A stretch of 64,000 nt of DNA from Variovorax sp. PMC12 (GTDB lineage Bacteria; Pseudomonadota; Gammaproteobacteria; Burkholderiales; Burkholderiaceae_C), in the NCBI RefSeq assembly GCF_003019815.1, contig NZ_CP027773.1:3359001-3423000 (forward strand), given 5' to 3'. The notes below the pieces were generated by a model. The model was not told where the DNA came from. It saw only the letters and a list, made by a program, of their open reading frames with translations, and searched no databases. Positions 8,237 through 18,300 of this stretch are shown here, one piece after another. The stretch's first letter is position 1; each line of letters starts with the position of its first letter. The translations under genes and the position numbers were made by a program.

Positions 8237-8903
8237 CCAGGAGGAAGTCAGCGCCGGCAACGTGGCGGCGGTCCAGGCGTGTATTGCGCGCGGCGACCAC
8301 CGCTTCGACCCGGTGCGCTTCCGCTTCATCGAGGCACTGGCCCGGCGCGCAGACACGCACGAGGGCGAGGCGCGCCGCCTGCTCGACGAGCGCGTGGCCA
8401 CGCTGCTCGCTGCGTACGGCAAGGACATGGCGGCCGCCCATGCGGCAGCCGCAGCGGACGGGCCGCAGGATGCACGGCAGCAGCCGCGCGAACGCAGCGC
8501 CCTCGCGGAACTGGTCGACCATGCCGCCCAGAATTCGCCCCTCCCCGCCGGCATGCAGGCGGTGCCCGCCGACGCCGCGCCCGGCCAGTCGCCCGCGCTG
8601 GAACTGAAGACGCTGCGCTACTTCCGCAGCACCTGGTCGAAGCTCAGCGCCGACCTGCGGCTCACGCAGTCGCTGGCCAAGGTGCCGGAGAACGCGGGGC
8701 CGCTCAACTCGCACCACCTGGTGCACCGCGCGCTCACGCTGATGCGCGACCTGTCGCCGGAGTACCTGAACCACTTCATGTCGTACGTCGACACCTTGTC
8801 GTGGGTCGAGCAGGCGAACAGCGCCAGCGCCTCGGCCGCGGCGAGCACCACGCGCGCCGAGGCCGGCGGCAGGAAGACGGCGCGCGCCGGCAAGGCCGGC
8901 TGA
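8229..8903 (+). CDS. DUF2894 family protein, last gene of motor-like cassette
   Basis: A 224-residue protein of the DUF2894 family, function unknown. The GTG at 8229 (MNSQEEVSAGNVAAVQAC) overlaps the end of the OmpA-like gene. An ATG at 8136 would add 31 low-complexity residues and deep overlap, so I reject it. There is no signal or membrane helix. The conserved-looking C-terminal block contains TLRYFRSTWSKLSADLRLTQ and LNSHHLVHRALTLMRDLSPEYL, followed by a basic Ala/Arg/Lys tail. The tail suggests contact with nucleic acid or an acidic partner, but nothing is proven. It closes the four-gene cassette; 130 bases then separate it from the aldehyde dehydrogenase. Confidence 0.75.
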   Translation: MNSQEEVSAGNVAAVQACIARGDHRFDPVRFRFIEALARRADTHEGEARRLLDERVATLLAAYGKDMAAAHAAAAADGPQDARQQPRERSALAELVDHAAQNSPLPAGMQAVPADAAPGQSPALELKTLRYFRSTWSKLSADLRLTQSLAKVPENAGPLNSHHLVHRALTLMRDLSPEYLNHFMSYVDTLSWVEQANSASASAAASTTRAEAGGRKTARAGKAG

Positions 8904-9033
8904 CGCGGCAGGTGCTTTCGCCGGCGATCTCGGGCACAGTGCCGACCGGGAGAAGGTGACCGGCGCGGCGGCAAGGTGCAAGATCGCGGGCCGGTGCATC
9001 GACGACACACGGGCAGAACCCACGCGAGGATCC

Positions 9034-10434
9034 ATGAGACAAGACATGCGACAGACCTTCGACGCCATGCGCGCCGCCAGCCTGCGCGCCCAGACGCCGC
9101 CGTGGCCCGAACGCGCCGACCGCCTGCAGCGCCTGCGCGCGCTGGTGAAGGACAACCGCGAAAAGATCGCCGCCGCCATCAGCGCCGACTTCCACCACCG
9201 TGCGTTTCAAGAGACCGAGCTGGCCGAGGTGTTCCCGGCGCTCGAGGGCATCGCGCACGCGCTGCGCCACGGCAGGCACTGGATGCGGGTGCGCCGCCGC
9301 TCGACCGGCCTGTGGTTCAAGCCCGCGTCGTCGAAGATCATGCCGCAGCCGCTGGGCGTGGTCGGCATCGTGGTGCCGTGGAACTACCCGCTGTACCTGG
9401 CCGTGGGACCCATGACGGCCGCGCTGGCGGCGGGCAACCGCGTGATGGTCAAGCAGTCGGAGTTCACGCCGCGCTTCGCCGAACTGTTCGCGGCGCTGGT
9501 GGCCGAGGCCTTCGCGCCCGACGAGATCGCCGTGGTCAACGGCGACGCAGAGGCCGCGCGTGAGTTCTCCGCCCTGCCCTTCGACCACCTGCTCTTCACC
9601 GGCTCGACCGCCGTGGGCCACCACGTGATGCGCGCGGCCAGCGACAACCTCACGCCGGTGACGCTGGAGCTGGGCGGCAAGTCGCCGGCGATCATCGGGC
9701 CCGGGGCCGACTTCGACAAGGCGGTGGAACGCATCCTCGTGGGCAAGACGCTGAACGCGGGCCAGACCTGCATCGCGCCCGACTACGTGCTGGTGCCCGA
9801 GGGCCAGCAGCAGCGCTTTGCCGACAGCGCGCGGCGCGTGTTCGCGTCGATGTACCCGGACCTCGGCAACAGCAACACCGACTACACCAGCATCGTGAGC
9901 CCGCGCCACTTCGCGCGGCTGCAGGAGCTGGCGGCCGCCGCGCAGCAGGAAGGCGCCGCGGCCGTGCCGTTGTGCGACACCGCACCCGACCCCGCCACGC
10001 GCCGCTTTCCGCCGGTGCTGCTGACCGGCGTGAACGACGGCATGCGCGTGATGCGCGAAGAAATCTTCGGCCCGCTGCTGCCGGTGCTGCCCTACGCCGG
10101 CATCGACGAAGCCATCGCCTACGTCAACGCGCATCCGCGCCCGCTCGCGCTCTACCTGTTCGAGAAGAACGGCGCGACCATCGACCACGTGATGCGCCAG
10201 ACCGTGTCGGGCGGCGTGTCCATCAACGACACGCTGCTGCACATCGCGCAGGACGACCTGCCCTTCGGCGGCGTCGGCGCGAGCGGCATGGGCGCCTACC
10301 ACGGGGAGTACGGCTTCGAGACCTTCTCCAAGCTGAAGCCGATCTTCCGGCAGTCGGCGTTCAACGGCGCGGGGCTGCTCAAGCCGCCCTACGGCAAGAC
10401 CTTCGCGCGGATGATGAAGCTGTTGGTGCGCTGA
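9034..10434 (+). CDS. coniferyl-aldehyde-type NAD(P) aldehyde dehydrogenase
   Basis: A 466-residue class-3-like aldehyde dehydrogenase. The family oxidises aromatic or fatty aldehydes to acids with NAD(P); the closest remembered type is coniferyl aldehyde dehydrogenase (CalB). The catalytic Cys is residue 246 (AGQTCIAP) and the general base Glu is 212 (LELGGKSP). The cofactor region shows VVPWNYPLYLAVGP and FTGSTAVG. The ATG at 9034 follows a GAGGA sequence at a fair distance; the open frame extends upstream to 8956, but those residues do not look like the family. It stands alone between the motor cassette and the siderophore receptor. No lignin-monomer pathway genes are nearby, so the substrate is uncertain. 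Confidence 0.88.
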   Translation: MRQDMRQTFDAMRAASLRAQTPPWPERADRLQRLRALVKDNREKIAAAISADFHHRAFQETELAEVFPALEGIAHALRHGRHWMRVRRRSTGLWFKPASSKIMPQPLGVVGIVVPWNYPLYLAVGPMTAALAAGNRVMVKQSEFTPRFAELFAALVAEAFAPDEIAVVNGDAEAAREFSALPFDHLLFTGSTAVGHHVMRAASDNLTPVTLELGGKSPAIIGPGADFDKAVERILVGKTLNAGQTCIAPDYVLVPEGQQQRFADSARRVFASMYPDLGNSNTDYTSIVSPRHFARLQELAAAAQQEGAAAVPLCDTAPDPATRRFPPVLLTGVNDGMRVMREEIFGPLLPVLPYAGIDEAIAYVNAHPRPLALYLFEKNGATIDHVMRQTVSGGVSINDTLLHIAQDDLPFGGVGASGMGAYHGEYGFETFSKLKPIFRQSAFNGAGLLKPPYGKTFARMMKLLVR

Positions 10435-10537
10435 ACCGCCAGCGCCCGCCGGCCGTATATGACGGCCATGTGTCGCAATATCGCGACAAAGTTCCATGCG
10501 TTTTGCATACCAAAGGTAAAGTTTCGGCCCGAATGGT

Positions 10538-10556
10538 ATTGCGAGTCATTACTATT
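10538..10556. promoter_or_regulatory. Fur-box-like operator before the siderophore receptor
   Basis: The 19-base stretch attgcgagtcattactatt (reverse strand aatagtaatgactcgcaat) resembles the iron-regulator Fur consensus built from GATAAT hexamers. It lies about 115 bases before the receptor ATG in an AT-richer pocket of a GC-rich intergenic region. Matching is partial, so Fur control is inferred from sequence plus gene function. Confidence 0.5.
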
Positions 10557-10669
10557 CGCACAGCCGTGACGCATGTTTCTCCTTTGTGAAAAGCCCAGCG
10601 TGCAGCCAGCCAGGCGTTCGTCCAGGCGGCCAAGCAAGAGACACGGCCGACAACAACTCTCAGAGGACT

Positions 10670-13027
10670 ATGAACTACGTCAAGAGCCGCAAGCATTCGC
10701 CTGCGCGTTACCTTTCTGGCCGCATGGCCACCACCGCCACACTGGTCGCCATCGGCTCGGTGTCCGCGCATGCCCAGGGCACGCTGAACGAAGTCCGCGT
10801 CGAAGCCTCGACCGACTACAAGGTCGAGAAATCGGCCTCGCCCAAGTTCACGGCGCCGCTGCTGGACACGCCCAAGTCGGTCACCGTCATCCCGCAGGAA
10901 GTGATCCGCCAGACCGGCGCGACCACGCTGGTCGACGCGCTGCGCACCACGCCCGGCATCACCTTCGGCGCCGGCGAAGGCGGCAACCCGGTGGGCGACC
11001 GCCCGTTCATCCGCGGCTTCGATGCGCAGAGCGACACCTACGTGGACGGCTTGCGCGACGGCGCGGCCCAGACGCGCGAAATCTTCAACGTGGAGTCGGT
11101 CGAGGTCGTGAAGGGACCGAGTTCCGCGTTCGGCGGACGCGGCTCGGCCGGCGGCTCGGTGAACATCATCAGCAAGGCGCCGCAGGCGGAGAACTTCTTC
11201 AGCGGCACCATCGGCCTGGGCACCGATTCCTACCAGCGCGAGACGCTGGACATCAACCGCAAGATCTCCGATAGCGTCGCGGCCCGCCTGAACCTGATGA
11301 ACTTCAAGTCGGACATCGCCGGGCGCGGTCCGGTCAACGTCAAGCGCTGGGGCGTGGCGCCGAGCGTGACCTTCGGCATGAACTCGCCGACGCAGGTCAC
11401 GCTGAGCTACTACCACTACGAGACCAACGACCTGCCCGACTCGGGCATCCCCTTCAACAACCCGTTCACCTCGGGCGTGTACCTGAACCGCAACGGCGAC
11501 GGCCAGCCCATTTCGGTGCCGCGCGGCACCTACTACGGCCTGGTGGGCCGCGACTACCAGCGCACCAAGGTCGACGCCGGCACCGTCGACGTGAAGCACG
11601 ACTTCGGCGGCGGCCTGGTGCTGCGCAACGTCACGCGCTCGAGCACCTCGACCAACGACTACATCTGGTCCCAGCCCGACGACAGCCGCGGCAACTTCCT
11701 GGTCAACGGCAACGTCTGGCGCCGGCCCAACAACCGCGCGTCGGACTCCGAGTCGCTGGTCAACCAGACCAGCCTGACCGGCAAATTCGAGACCGCCGGC
11801 ATCAAGCACAGCTTCACCACCGGCATCGAGCTGGGCAAGGAAGCCACCACCAAGGGCAACTACCTGTTCCTGCAGGACGCGAAGACCGGTTTCGAGACCT
11901 ACCCGCGCACGGGCGTGAGCGGCCTGAACTGCGCCGTGGGCTCGGGCATCCGCAGCAACTTCAACTGCACCTCGGCGCTCAGCCCGACGCCGTACGACCC
12001 GTGGACCGGCGCCATCACCAGGTCGCCGGCGGTGACCGAAGTGAAGACCACCACCAGTTCGGTCTACGCCTTCGACACCATCGAGTTCAACCCGCAGTGG
12101 TCGCTGAACCTCGGCCTTCGCTGGGACGACTACAAGACGCGCGCGGTCACGCCGGCCTACATCGCGCCGATCGCGACCACGGCCTCCGTGCCCAGCAATG
12201 CCCTGAGCGGCTCGACCAGCGTGTCCGTGCCCGCCGGCCGCATGGTCCCGGGCATCGAGCTCGAGAACAAGGCCTCGTTCCTGAACTACCAGGTCGGCGC
12301 GGTCTACAAGCCGGCGCCCAACGGCAGCATCTATGTGTCCTACGGCACCTCGTCGACGCCGCCCGGCACCGACGGCGGCGACGGCGCCGACGGCATCAGC
12401 GCGGCCATCCGCAACCTGAAGCCGCAGGAAAGCCGCAGCCTCGAACTCGGCACCAAGTGGGAAGTGCTGGACCGCCGCCTGGTGCTGACCTCGGCGATCT
12501 TCCGCACCGACATGAAGAACGCCCGCGTGGTCGCGGCCGACGGCTCGACGCAGAACGTCGGCAAGAAGCGGGTGGAAGGCATCGAGTTCGGCGTGGCCGG
12601 CAGCATCACCCGCGACTGGCAGGTGTTCGGCGGCTACACGCACCTGAACGCCAAGCTCACGGACAACGGCTACACGCTGTCGGGCACGACGTACGTCGCC
12701 TCGCCGTTCAACGGCAACATGTTCCCGAACACGCCGAAGGACAGCGCGACGCTGTGGACCACCTACACGGTGATGCCCGGCCTCACGATCGGCGGCGGCG
12801 CCACCTACGTGAGCAAGCAGTACGGCAACGTCAACAACACGAAGTGGATTCCTTCCTACGTGAAGTACGACGCGATGGTGAGCTACGTGGTCAACAAGAA
12901 CCTCAGCCTGCAGCTGAACGTCCAGAACCTGACCAACAAGTACTACTTCGACAAGGCCTATGCGTCGCACTACGCGACCGTGGGCGCGGGCCGCTCGGCC
13001 TCGCTGACCGCATCGTTCTCGTTCTGA
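10670..13027 (+). CDS. TonB-dependent siderophore receptor (Fiu/catecholate-like)
   Basis: A 785-residue outer-membrane beta-barrel that imports ferric siderophore using TonB energy. A signal peptide ending SAHAQ precedes a plug domain with LLDTPKSVTVIPQEVIRQTGA, ALRTTPGITF and RPFIRGFDAQSDTYVDGLRD, then VEVVKGPSSAFGGRGSAGGSVNI, all typical of siderophore receptors. The C-terminus SLTASFSF ends in Phe. The chosen ATG has AGAGGA just upstream; the open frame reaches 10586, but the extra 28 residues lack signal character. The overall look is that of Fiu-type catecholate receptors, but the ligand cannot be told. A Fur-like box lies upstream and an iron-exporter pair follows on the same strand. 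Confidence 0.92.
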   Translation: MNYVKSRKHSPARYLSGRMATTATLVAIGSVSAHAQGTLNEVRVEASTDYKVEKSASPKFTAPLLDTPKSVTVIPQEVIRQTGATTLVDALRTTPGITFGAGEGGNPVGDRPFIRGFDAQSDTYVDGLRDGAAQTREIFNVESVEVVKGPSSAFGGRGSAGGSVNIISKAPQAENFFSGTIGLGTDSYQRETLDINRKISDSVAARLNLMNFKSDIAGRGPVNVKRWGVAPSVTFGMNSPTQVTLSYYHYETNDLPDSGIPFNNPFTSGVYLNRNGDGQPISVPRGTYYGLVGRDYQRTKVDAGTVDVKHDFGGGLVLRNVTRSSTSTNDYIWSQPDDSRGNFLVNGNVWRRPNNRASDSESLVNQTSLTGKFETAGIKHSFTTGIELGKEATTKGNYLFLQDAKTGFETYPRTGVSGLNCAVGSGIRSNFNCTSALSPTPYDPWTGAITRSPAVTEVKTTTSSVYAFDTIEFNPQWSLNLGLRWDDYKTRAVTPAYIAPIATTASVPSNALSGSTSVSVPAGRMVPGIELENKASFLNYQVGAVYKPAPNGSIYVSYGTSSTPPGTDGGDGADGISAAIRNLKPQESRSLELGTKWEVLDRRLVLTSAIFRTDMKNARVVAADGSTQNVGKKRVEGIEFGVAGSITRDWQVFGGYTHLNAKLTDNGYTLSGTTYVASPFNGNMFPNTPKDSATLWTTYTVMPGLTIGGGATYVSKQYGNVNNTKWIPSYVKYDAMVSYVVNKNLSLQLNVQNLTNKYYFDKAYASHYATVGAGRSASLTASFSF

Positions 13028-13112
13028 AGCGGCACAGGGCGCCCACGGGTGCCCGCCTGTTCCTCGTGCCGGTCCCGGCCGGAGCATTCATACTCGGCGG
13101 CAAACGCCGGCC

Positions 13113-13754
13113 ATGGATGGCTCCGGCGACCGCACGATGGAACCCAACCTCCCCTTCCTGCAGATCAGGAACCTGCGCACGCGCGGCGCAGGCGCCATCG
13201 ACCTGAGCGCCGCGCGCGGCGAATGCATCTGCATCCTCGGCAAGTCGGGCTCCGGCAAGAGCGTTTTCCTGCGGCTGGTGGCCGACCTCGACCCCGGCGA
13301 AGGCACCGTCACCCTCGACGGCATCGAACGCAAGACACTGAGCGGCCCCCAATGGCGCCGGCGCGTGGTCTACCAGGCGGCGGAGCCCGCATGGTGGGCG
13401 CCCACCGTGGCCGCGCATTTCCCCGACGACGCCCATGCCCGGCTGGGCGCCTGGATGGAAGAGATCGGCCTTTCCCCCGGCCTGCTCGACACCGAGATCC
13501 CCCGCCTCTCGACCGGCGAGCGCCAGCGCCTGGCGCTGCTGCGCTCGCTCGCGCGCGAGCCCGCGGTGCTGCTGCTCGACGAGCCCACCGCGTCGCTGGA
13601 CACCGAATCGACGCTGGTCGTCGAGGCCCTGCTGGCCCGCCGGCTGGCGCAGGGCCTGACCATCCTGATGGTCACGCACTCGCGCGAGCAGGCCGCGCGC
13701 ATCGGCCAGCGCCGCTTCGAGATGGCGGACGGCCAGTTGAGGAGCATGCCGTGA
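13113..13754 (+). CDS. fetA: FetA-type ABC transporter ATP-binding protein (iron export)
   Basis: A 213-residue ABC ATPase, short like E. coli FetA (YbbL), which works with FetB to export iron and protect against peroxide. Walker A is GKSGSGKS (43-50). The signature is LSTGERQRLALLRSL, Walker B is AVLLLDEPTASLD, and the H-loop is MVTHS. Start may be 13113 or the ATG at 13137 (MEPNLPFLQ); neither has a strong ribosome site. The stop TGA overlaps the GTG of fetB. It lies 85 bases after the siderophore receptor. The symbol relies on the partner being a UPF0014 permease. Confidence 0.82.
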   Translation: MDGSGDRTMEPNLPFLQIRNLRTRGAGAIDLSAARGECICILGKSGSGKSVFLRLVADLDPGEGTVTLDGIERKTLSGPQWRRRVVYQAAEPAWWAPTVAAHFPDDAHARLGAWMEEIGLSPGLLDTEIPRLSTGERQRLALLRSLAREPAVLLLDEPTASLDTESTLVVEALLARRLAQGLTILMVTHSREQAARIGQRRFEMADGQLRSMP

Positions 13755-14545
13755 ACGCCACCATCCACCTCGACGCCACCGACCTGATGCTGGCCACGCT
13801 GCTGGTGCTGCTGAACGCCGGCGCCTCGCTGGCGCTGCACCTGCGGTTGCACCGCCAGGTGCTGTGGGCGGCGGCGCGCATGGTGGTGCAGCTGCTGCTG
13901 GTGGGGCTGGTGCTGCGCTTGGTGTTCAGCGCGGCGTCGCCGGCGGTCACGCTCACCATCGTCGTGCTGATGATCCTGGCGGCCGCCCGCGAAGTGGCGG
14001 TGCGCCCGTCGCACCGGCTGGCGCGCGGCGGCAACTTCCGCATCGGCGCGGCGGCCGTGGGCATATCGAGCGTGGCCACCGTGGTGCTGGCGCTCATGAC
14101 AGCGATCCGCCCGCAGCCCTGGTACGACCCGCGCTATGCGATACCGCTCATGGGCATCGTGCTGGGCAGCGTGCTCAATTCCGCGAGCCTGGGCCTGGAC
14201 AGCTTCTTCGAGGGCGTGACCACCGGGCGCGCGCGCATCGAGGCGCAACTGGCGCTGGGCGCGACCGTCCGCGAGGCGCTGTCGGAGCTCACGCGCTCGT
14301 CGATACGGCGCGGGATGATCCCGATCATCAACCAGATGTCGGCCGCCGGCGTCATCACCCTGCCCGGCATCATGACCGGCCAGCTGCTGGCCGGCATGGA
14401 CCCGGTGGAGGCCGCCAAGTACCAGATCCTGCTGCTGTTCCTGCTGACCGGCGCGGGCGGCCTGGCGGCGGCGGGCTCGGTCTACATGGCGGCGCGCTCG
14501 ATGACCGACGAGCGCCAGCGGCTGCGCTCCGACCGCCTGGGCTGA
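13751..14545 (+). CDS. fetB: FetB-type (UPF0014) iron export permease
   Basis: A 264-residue polytopic inner-membrane protein of the UPF0014/FetB family, the membrane half of the putative iron exporter. About seven hydrophobic segments are visible, for example LMLATLLVLLNAGASLAL and VVQLLLVGLVLRLVF. Family blocks are PLMGIVLGSVLNSASLGLDSF, the coupling stretch RIEAQLALGATVREAL, and MIPIINQMSAAGVITLPGIMTGQLLAG. It begins with GTG overlapping the fetA stop, so the two are translationally coupled. An exporter next to a siderophore receptor suggests coordinated iron homeostasis. Confidence 0.88.
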   Translation: MNATIHLDATDLMLATLLVLLNAGASLALHLRLHRQVLWAAARMVVQLLLVGLVLRLVFSAASPAVTLTIVVLMILAAAREVAVRPSHRLARGGNFRIGAAAVGISSVATVVLALMTAIRPQPWYDPRYAIPLMGIVLGSVLNSASLGLDSFFEGVTTGRARIEAQLALGATVREALSELTRSSIRRGMIPIINQMSAAGVITLPGIMTGQLLAGMDPVEAAKYQILLLFLLTGAGGLAAAGSVYMAARSMTDERQRLRSDRLG

Positions 14546-14598
14546 GGCCGGCTGCGACACTGCTTCCCCGTATTTCTTCCTGCTTCACTGGAGACAAG

Positions 14599-15303
14599 AT
14601 GGCTATCGACACTTTGCATATCGGCGTGGTCGGCTGCTCGGCCGAAGGCGCGGCGCTGTGCTATCGCACGCTGTGCGTGGAAGGCGCGCGCTACCTCGGG
14701 CAGCCGCATGCGCACCCGGAAGTCTCGGTGCACACGCACTCGCTCGCCAGCTATGTCGACTGCCTCGACCGCGGCGACATCGACGGCGTGGCGCAACTGA
14801 TGCTGTCCTCCGCGCGCAAGCTCGCGGCAGCCGGCGCCGACTTCCTGATCTGCCCCGACAACACGATCCACCAGGCGATGCACCGCGTGCTGCCGCAATC
14901 GCCGCTGCCCTGGCTGCACATCGCCGAAGTGGCGGCGGCGGAAGCCGCGTCGCGCGGCTTTCGCCGCGTGGGCGTGCTGGGCACGCGCTGGCTGGTCGAC
15001 AGCGAGGTCTATCCGCAGGCGCTGGCGGACGCGGGCCTCGCCGCCGTGCGGCTCGATGCGGCGGAGCGCGCCGAAGTCGGCCGCATCATCATGGACGAGC
15101 TGGTGTGCGGCGTGTTCCGCCCCGAATCGACGGCGGTGCTCCAGCAGATGATCGAAGCGCTGAAGGCGCGCGGCTGCGATGCCGTCGCGCTCGGCTGCAC
15201 CGAGCTGCCGCTGGTGCTGAACGACGGCAACTCCGCGCTGCCCACGCTCGACTCCACGCGCCTGCTCGCGCACGCGGCGCTGCGCCGCGCCACGGCGCGC
15301 TGA
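14599..15303 (+). CDS. aspartate/glutamate racemase family protein
   Basis: A 234-residue cofactor-independent amino-acid racemase of the Asp/Glu/hydantoin family. The two catalytic cysteines are Cys85 in FLICPDNT and Cys200 in ALGCTELPL, the two-Cys arrangement used for proton transfer on both faces of the substrate. It resembles E. coli YgeA, a broad-specificity racemase, so the exact amino acid is open. The ATG at 14599 follows GGAGACAAG. It stands 53 bases after fetB on the same strand and meets the outer-membrane gene on the other strand 20 bases later. Confidence 0.88.
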   Translation: MAIDTLHIGVVGCSAEGAALCYRTLCVEGARYLGQPHAHPEVSVHTHSLASYVDCLDRGDIDGVAQLMLSSARKLAAAGADFLICPDNTIHQAMHRVLPQSPLPWLHIAEVAAAEAASRGFRRVGVLGTRWLVDSEVYPQALADAGLAAVRLDAAERAEVGRIIMDELVCGVFRPESTAVLQQMIEALKARGCDAVALGCTELPLVLNDGNSALPTLDSTRLLAHAALRRATAR

Positions 15304-15323
15304 GGCCCCTCGGCCCCTGCCGC

Positions 15324-18300
15324 TCAGAACTTGCCGAGCACGTTCAGGAACCAGCCCTTGCTGCGGTAGCTCATGTCGGTGAGGTTGTCCGAGTAGTCGG
15401 TGAAGTTGTAGCCCACGCCCACCTTCAGGTTCTCGTTGACGTGGTAGTACGCCGCCGTGACCCAGCCGTTCTTGCGGTCCTGCAGTTCCCTGGCGCGCAG
15501 CGAGCGCCACTCGACCATCCAGTCCCAGTTGCGCACCAGCTTCCAGTCGACGCGCAGCACCGCGAGTTCGGCCGAGCTCTTGAACCACGGCGCCGAGCTG
15601 TCGCGGCTCGCGCGCAGGTCGCCGCGCCGCCAGGCGTACTTGCCGCCCAGCGTCCAGCGCTCGTTGAGGTCCCAGGTGGCGTCGATGGCGAACACGTGGC
15701 TGCGCTGCTGGTAGTCGACGGCGGTGGTCGACACCGTGCCCAGGCTCGAATCGACGCCGCTCGACACCACCTGCCCCGGCGACGACAGGTCGTACAGGAA
15801 GGTGTACTTGAACAGCAGGTTCAGCCGGTCGTTGAACGCGGGGCGCAGCGCGTAGCCGAGCATGGCCTCCGTGTACTTGGCCGCGGCCAGCACGCCGGTG
15901 CTGCTGTCGCTGTCGGCCCAGTTGAACTTGCCGAGCCAGCGCGAGTCGTCGTCCACCTTCCAGGTGAATGAGTTCTTCAGCAGCCAGCTGGTGCGGGTCT
16001 CGGAAGTCGTGCGGTCCTTGCGGTACTCCAGGCCGCCGCTGTACTTCAGGCGCTCGCTCGAGTAGCCGGTGGTGAAGGCGACGGCCTCGCGGCGCGTGGC
16101 GCCCAGCGTCTCGGCGCCGACCCAGCCGTTCTCGAAGTTCACGCCGAAGGTCCAGCGCGTGTCGGGCGCGTACTGCACGCCGTAGGCATGCGTGAGGCCC
16201 GGCTGCGTGCCGGTGGCCTGGCGGTGCTCGGTGAACATCGTGAGGCCGTCGCCCACGCGCGAGCGCACGCCCGTCACCAGGGTGCCGCCGCGGCCGATGA
16301 GGTTCTCGTCGGTGCGGCCGGTGTCGGACACGTAGGTCATGTAGAGGTTGGAGCGGTCGTCGTACTGGTAGTCGACGCCGGCCTTGCCCGCGAAGCCGCC
16401 GTCGCCGGTGGAGAGCTCGCCGCGCAGCGCCAGCTTGTCGTTGACGCGGTAGCGCCCGCCGAAGCCCAGGCGGTCGTTCTCCAGCCGCGTGCCGGTGCGC
16501 CGCAGCGTCTTCTGCGTGAAGCCGTAGGCGCTCCAGCGGTCGCTGCCGGTGTATTCGAGCTGCACGGCGGCGTCGGCGCGCTCGCCGGACACCGCCTGCG
16601 TGGTCGGCAGCGAAGGGCTGGTGATGAGTGCGTCGCCGGTCTTTTCGTCGTAGCGCAGGCCCAGGCCCAGCTTCCACTCGGGCGTCAGGGCCAGCGAATA
16701 CTGCGCGTCGAACACGCTGCTGTTGTAGCCGTCGCGCTCGTCGCGGCGGTCGGCCTTCAGGCGCAGCTCGCCGTTCTCGGCCTTCTCGCCGAAGGGCACG
16801 GTGGCCTGCACGCCGAACTGGCGCGTGGCGTTGCTCGCGTACTGGCCCGGCGCGGAGAAGCCGGCGTCGCGCGACTGCGCATAGGCGCTCACGCGCCCGC
16901 CGCCGCGGATGTCGAAGTCGCCCAGGTCGGCCTGGCCTTCCAGGCGCCAGGCGCTGGCGCTGCCGGTGGGGCCGTTGCCCAGCGTGTTGCCGACCGCGCC
17001 GTTGCGCCCGGTGAAGCTGAAGCCGCCGTCCATCGAGTCGAGCTGGCCGGTGCCCGGGCCCTTGCTGCGCGCGAACTCGCCCTTGAAGTAGGTGTTCTCG
17101 GTCTTGCGCAGCGTCAGGTCGGCGCCGGCCAGGCGCTGGTCGCCGCCGATCTGGTCCTGGCGCGACGCGGTCACGCCCACGCCCACGTGGTCGTTGGCCC
17201 ACCAGGAGACACGGCCGCCCACGGCGAGCGTGTCGAGCGAGGTGGTGAGCGGCGTGTATTCGTAGTCCACCACCAGGTAGGTCGGCATGCCGGTGAAGCC
17301 GCCGGCGCGCACCAGCGAGCCGTCGTCGGACAGGCTGGGCAGCGGCGCCGACAGCAGCACGCGGCCCTGCAGGTAGTCGATCTCGTAGTCGGAGCTCGGC
17401 ACGAGCTGCGTGCGCTTGAGCACGAAGCCGGAATCCTTGTCGCGGATTTCCAGCGTCACGCGCTCGGCGCCGCGCGTGATGTCCTGGTTGCGCAGGTAGT
17501 AGAGCGAGCCGCCGGTGCCGCGGAATTCCTCTCGCGCGGCCAGCGTGCCGGGCTCAGCCGCGAAGGCGTCGATCTTCAGCCGCGCCTCGCCGAACGAGGT
17601 CGACTCCTCGCCCAGGTAGCGGCCATGGAAGCCGTAGAGGCCGCGGCTCACGCGGGTGAGTTCGGTGTCGCCGAAGTTGAGCTTGAAGTTGCCCCACATC
17701 GCCTGCGAGCGGCCGTCGTCCACGCGCAGGTAGAAGCGGCCCTGCGTGGGCGCGTCCTGGATGGCGGTGGAGTCGTCGCCGAAGGTGGTCCACGAGTCCT
17801 CCGGGTCGAAGCGGCGGAACAGCGAGGTCGGGTCCTTGCGGTCGAGATTGCGGAACAGTTCCTTGAGCGGGCGTTCCTCGGTGTCGACGCTGGCCGTCAG
17901 CGTCCAGCGGTCGTTGAGCTGACCCTTGGCATAGCCGGCGATGCGGCCTTCGCTCCAGCCGCCGCCACCGTAGCGGTTCTTGTCGTTGGTCATGATCGCG
18001 GCCGGGCCGCTCACGCTGTTGCTGCCCACCGTGAGGTCGGCCTGCCCGACGAAGAACCAGTCGCTCGCGGGCAGCTCGAAGTCGCGGCGGTAGGCGCGCG
18101 TGGCGCCCTGCGCGTCGGTGACCGCGATCTCGCCGGTCTGCACGCGGCGCGGCACCAGCTGCTGGAACACGAAGCGCCCGCTCTCGTCCACCGGCACCGC
18201 GAAGCCCAGCGCGCGCACCGTCTCGCCGGGGCGGATGGCCGCGCCGCTGGCGGTGACCGTGCCTGCGCTCAGCGGAATGTTGGCGATGGCGATGTTGTTC

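Noticed and set aside
4343..8903. Calling the cassette a Zorya system.
   Set aside because: No ZorC, ZorD or ZorE-like gene is present and flanking genes are housekeeping. Only the architecture of two genes is similar.
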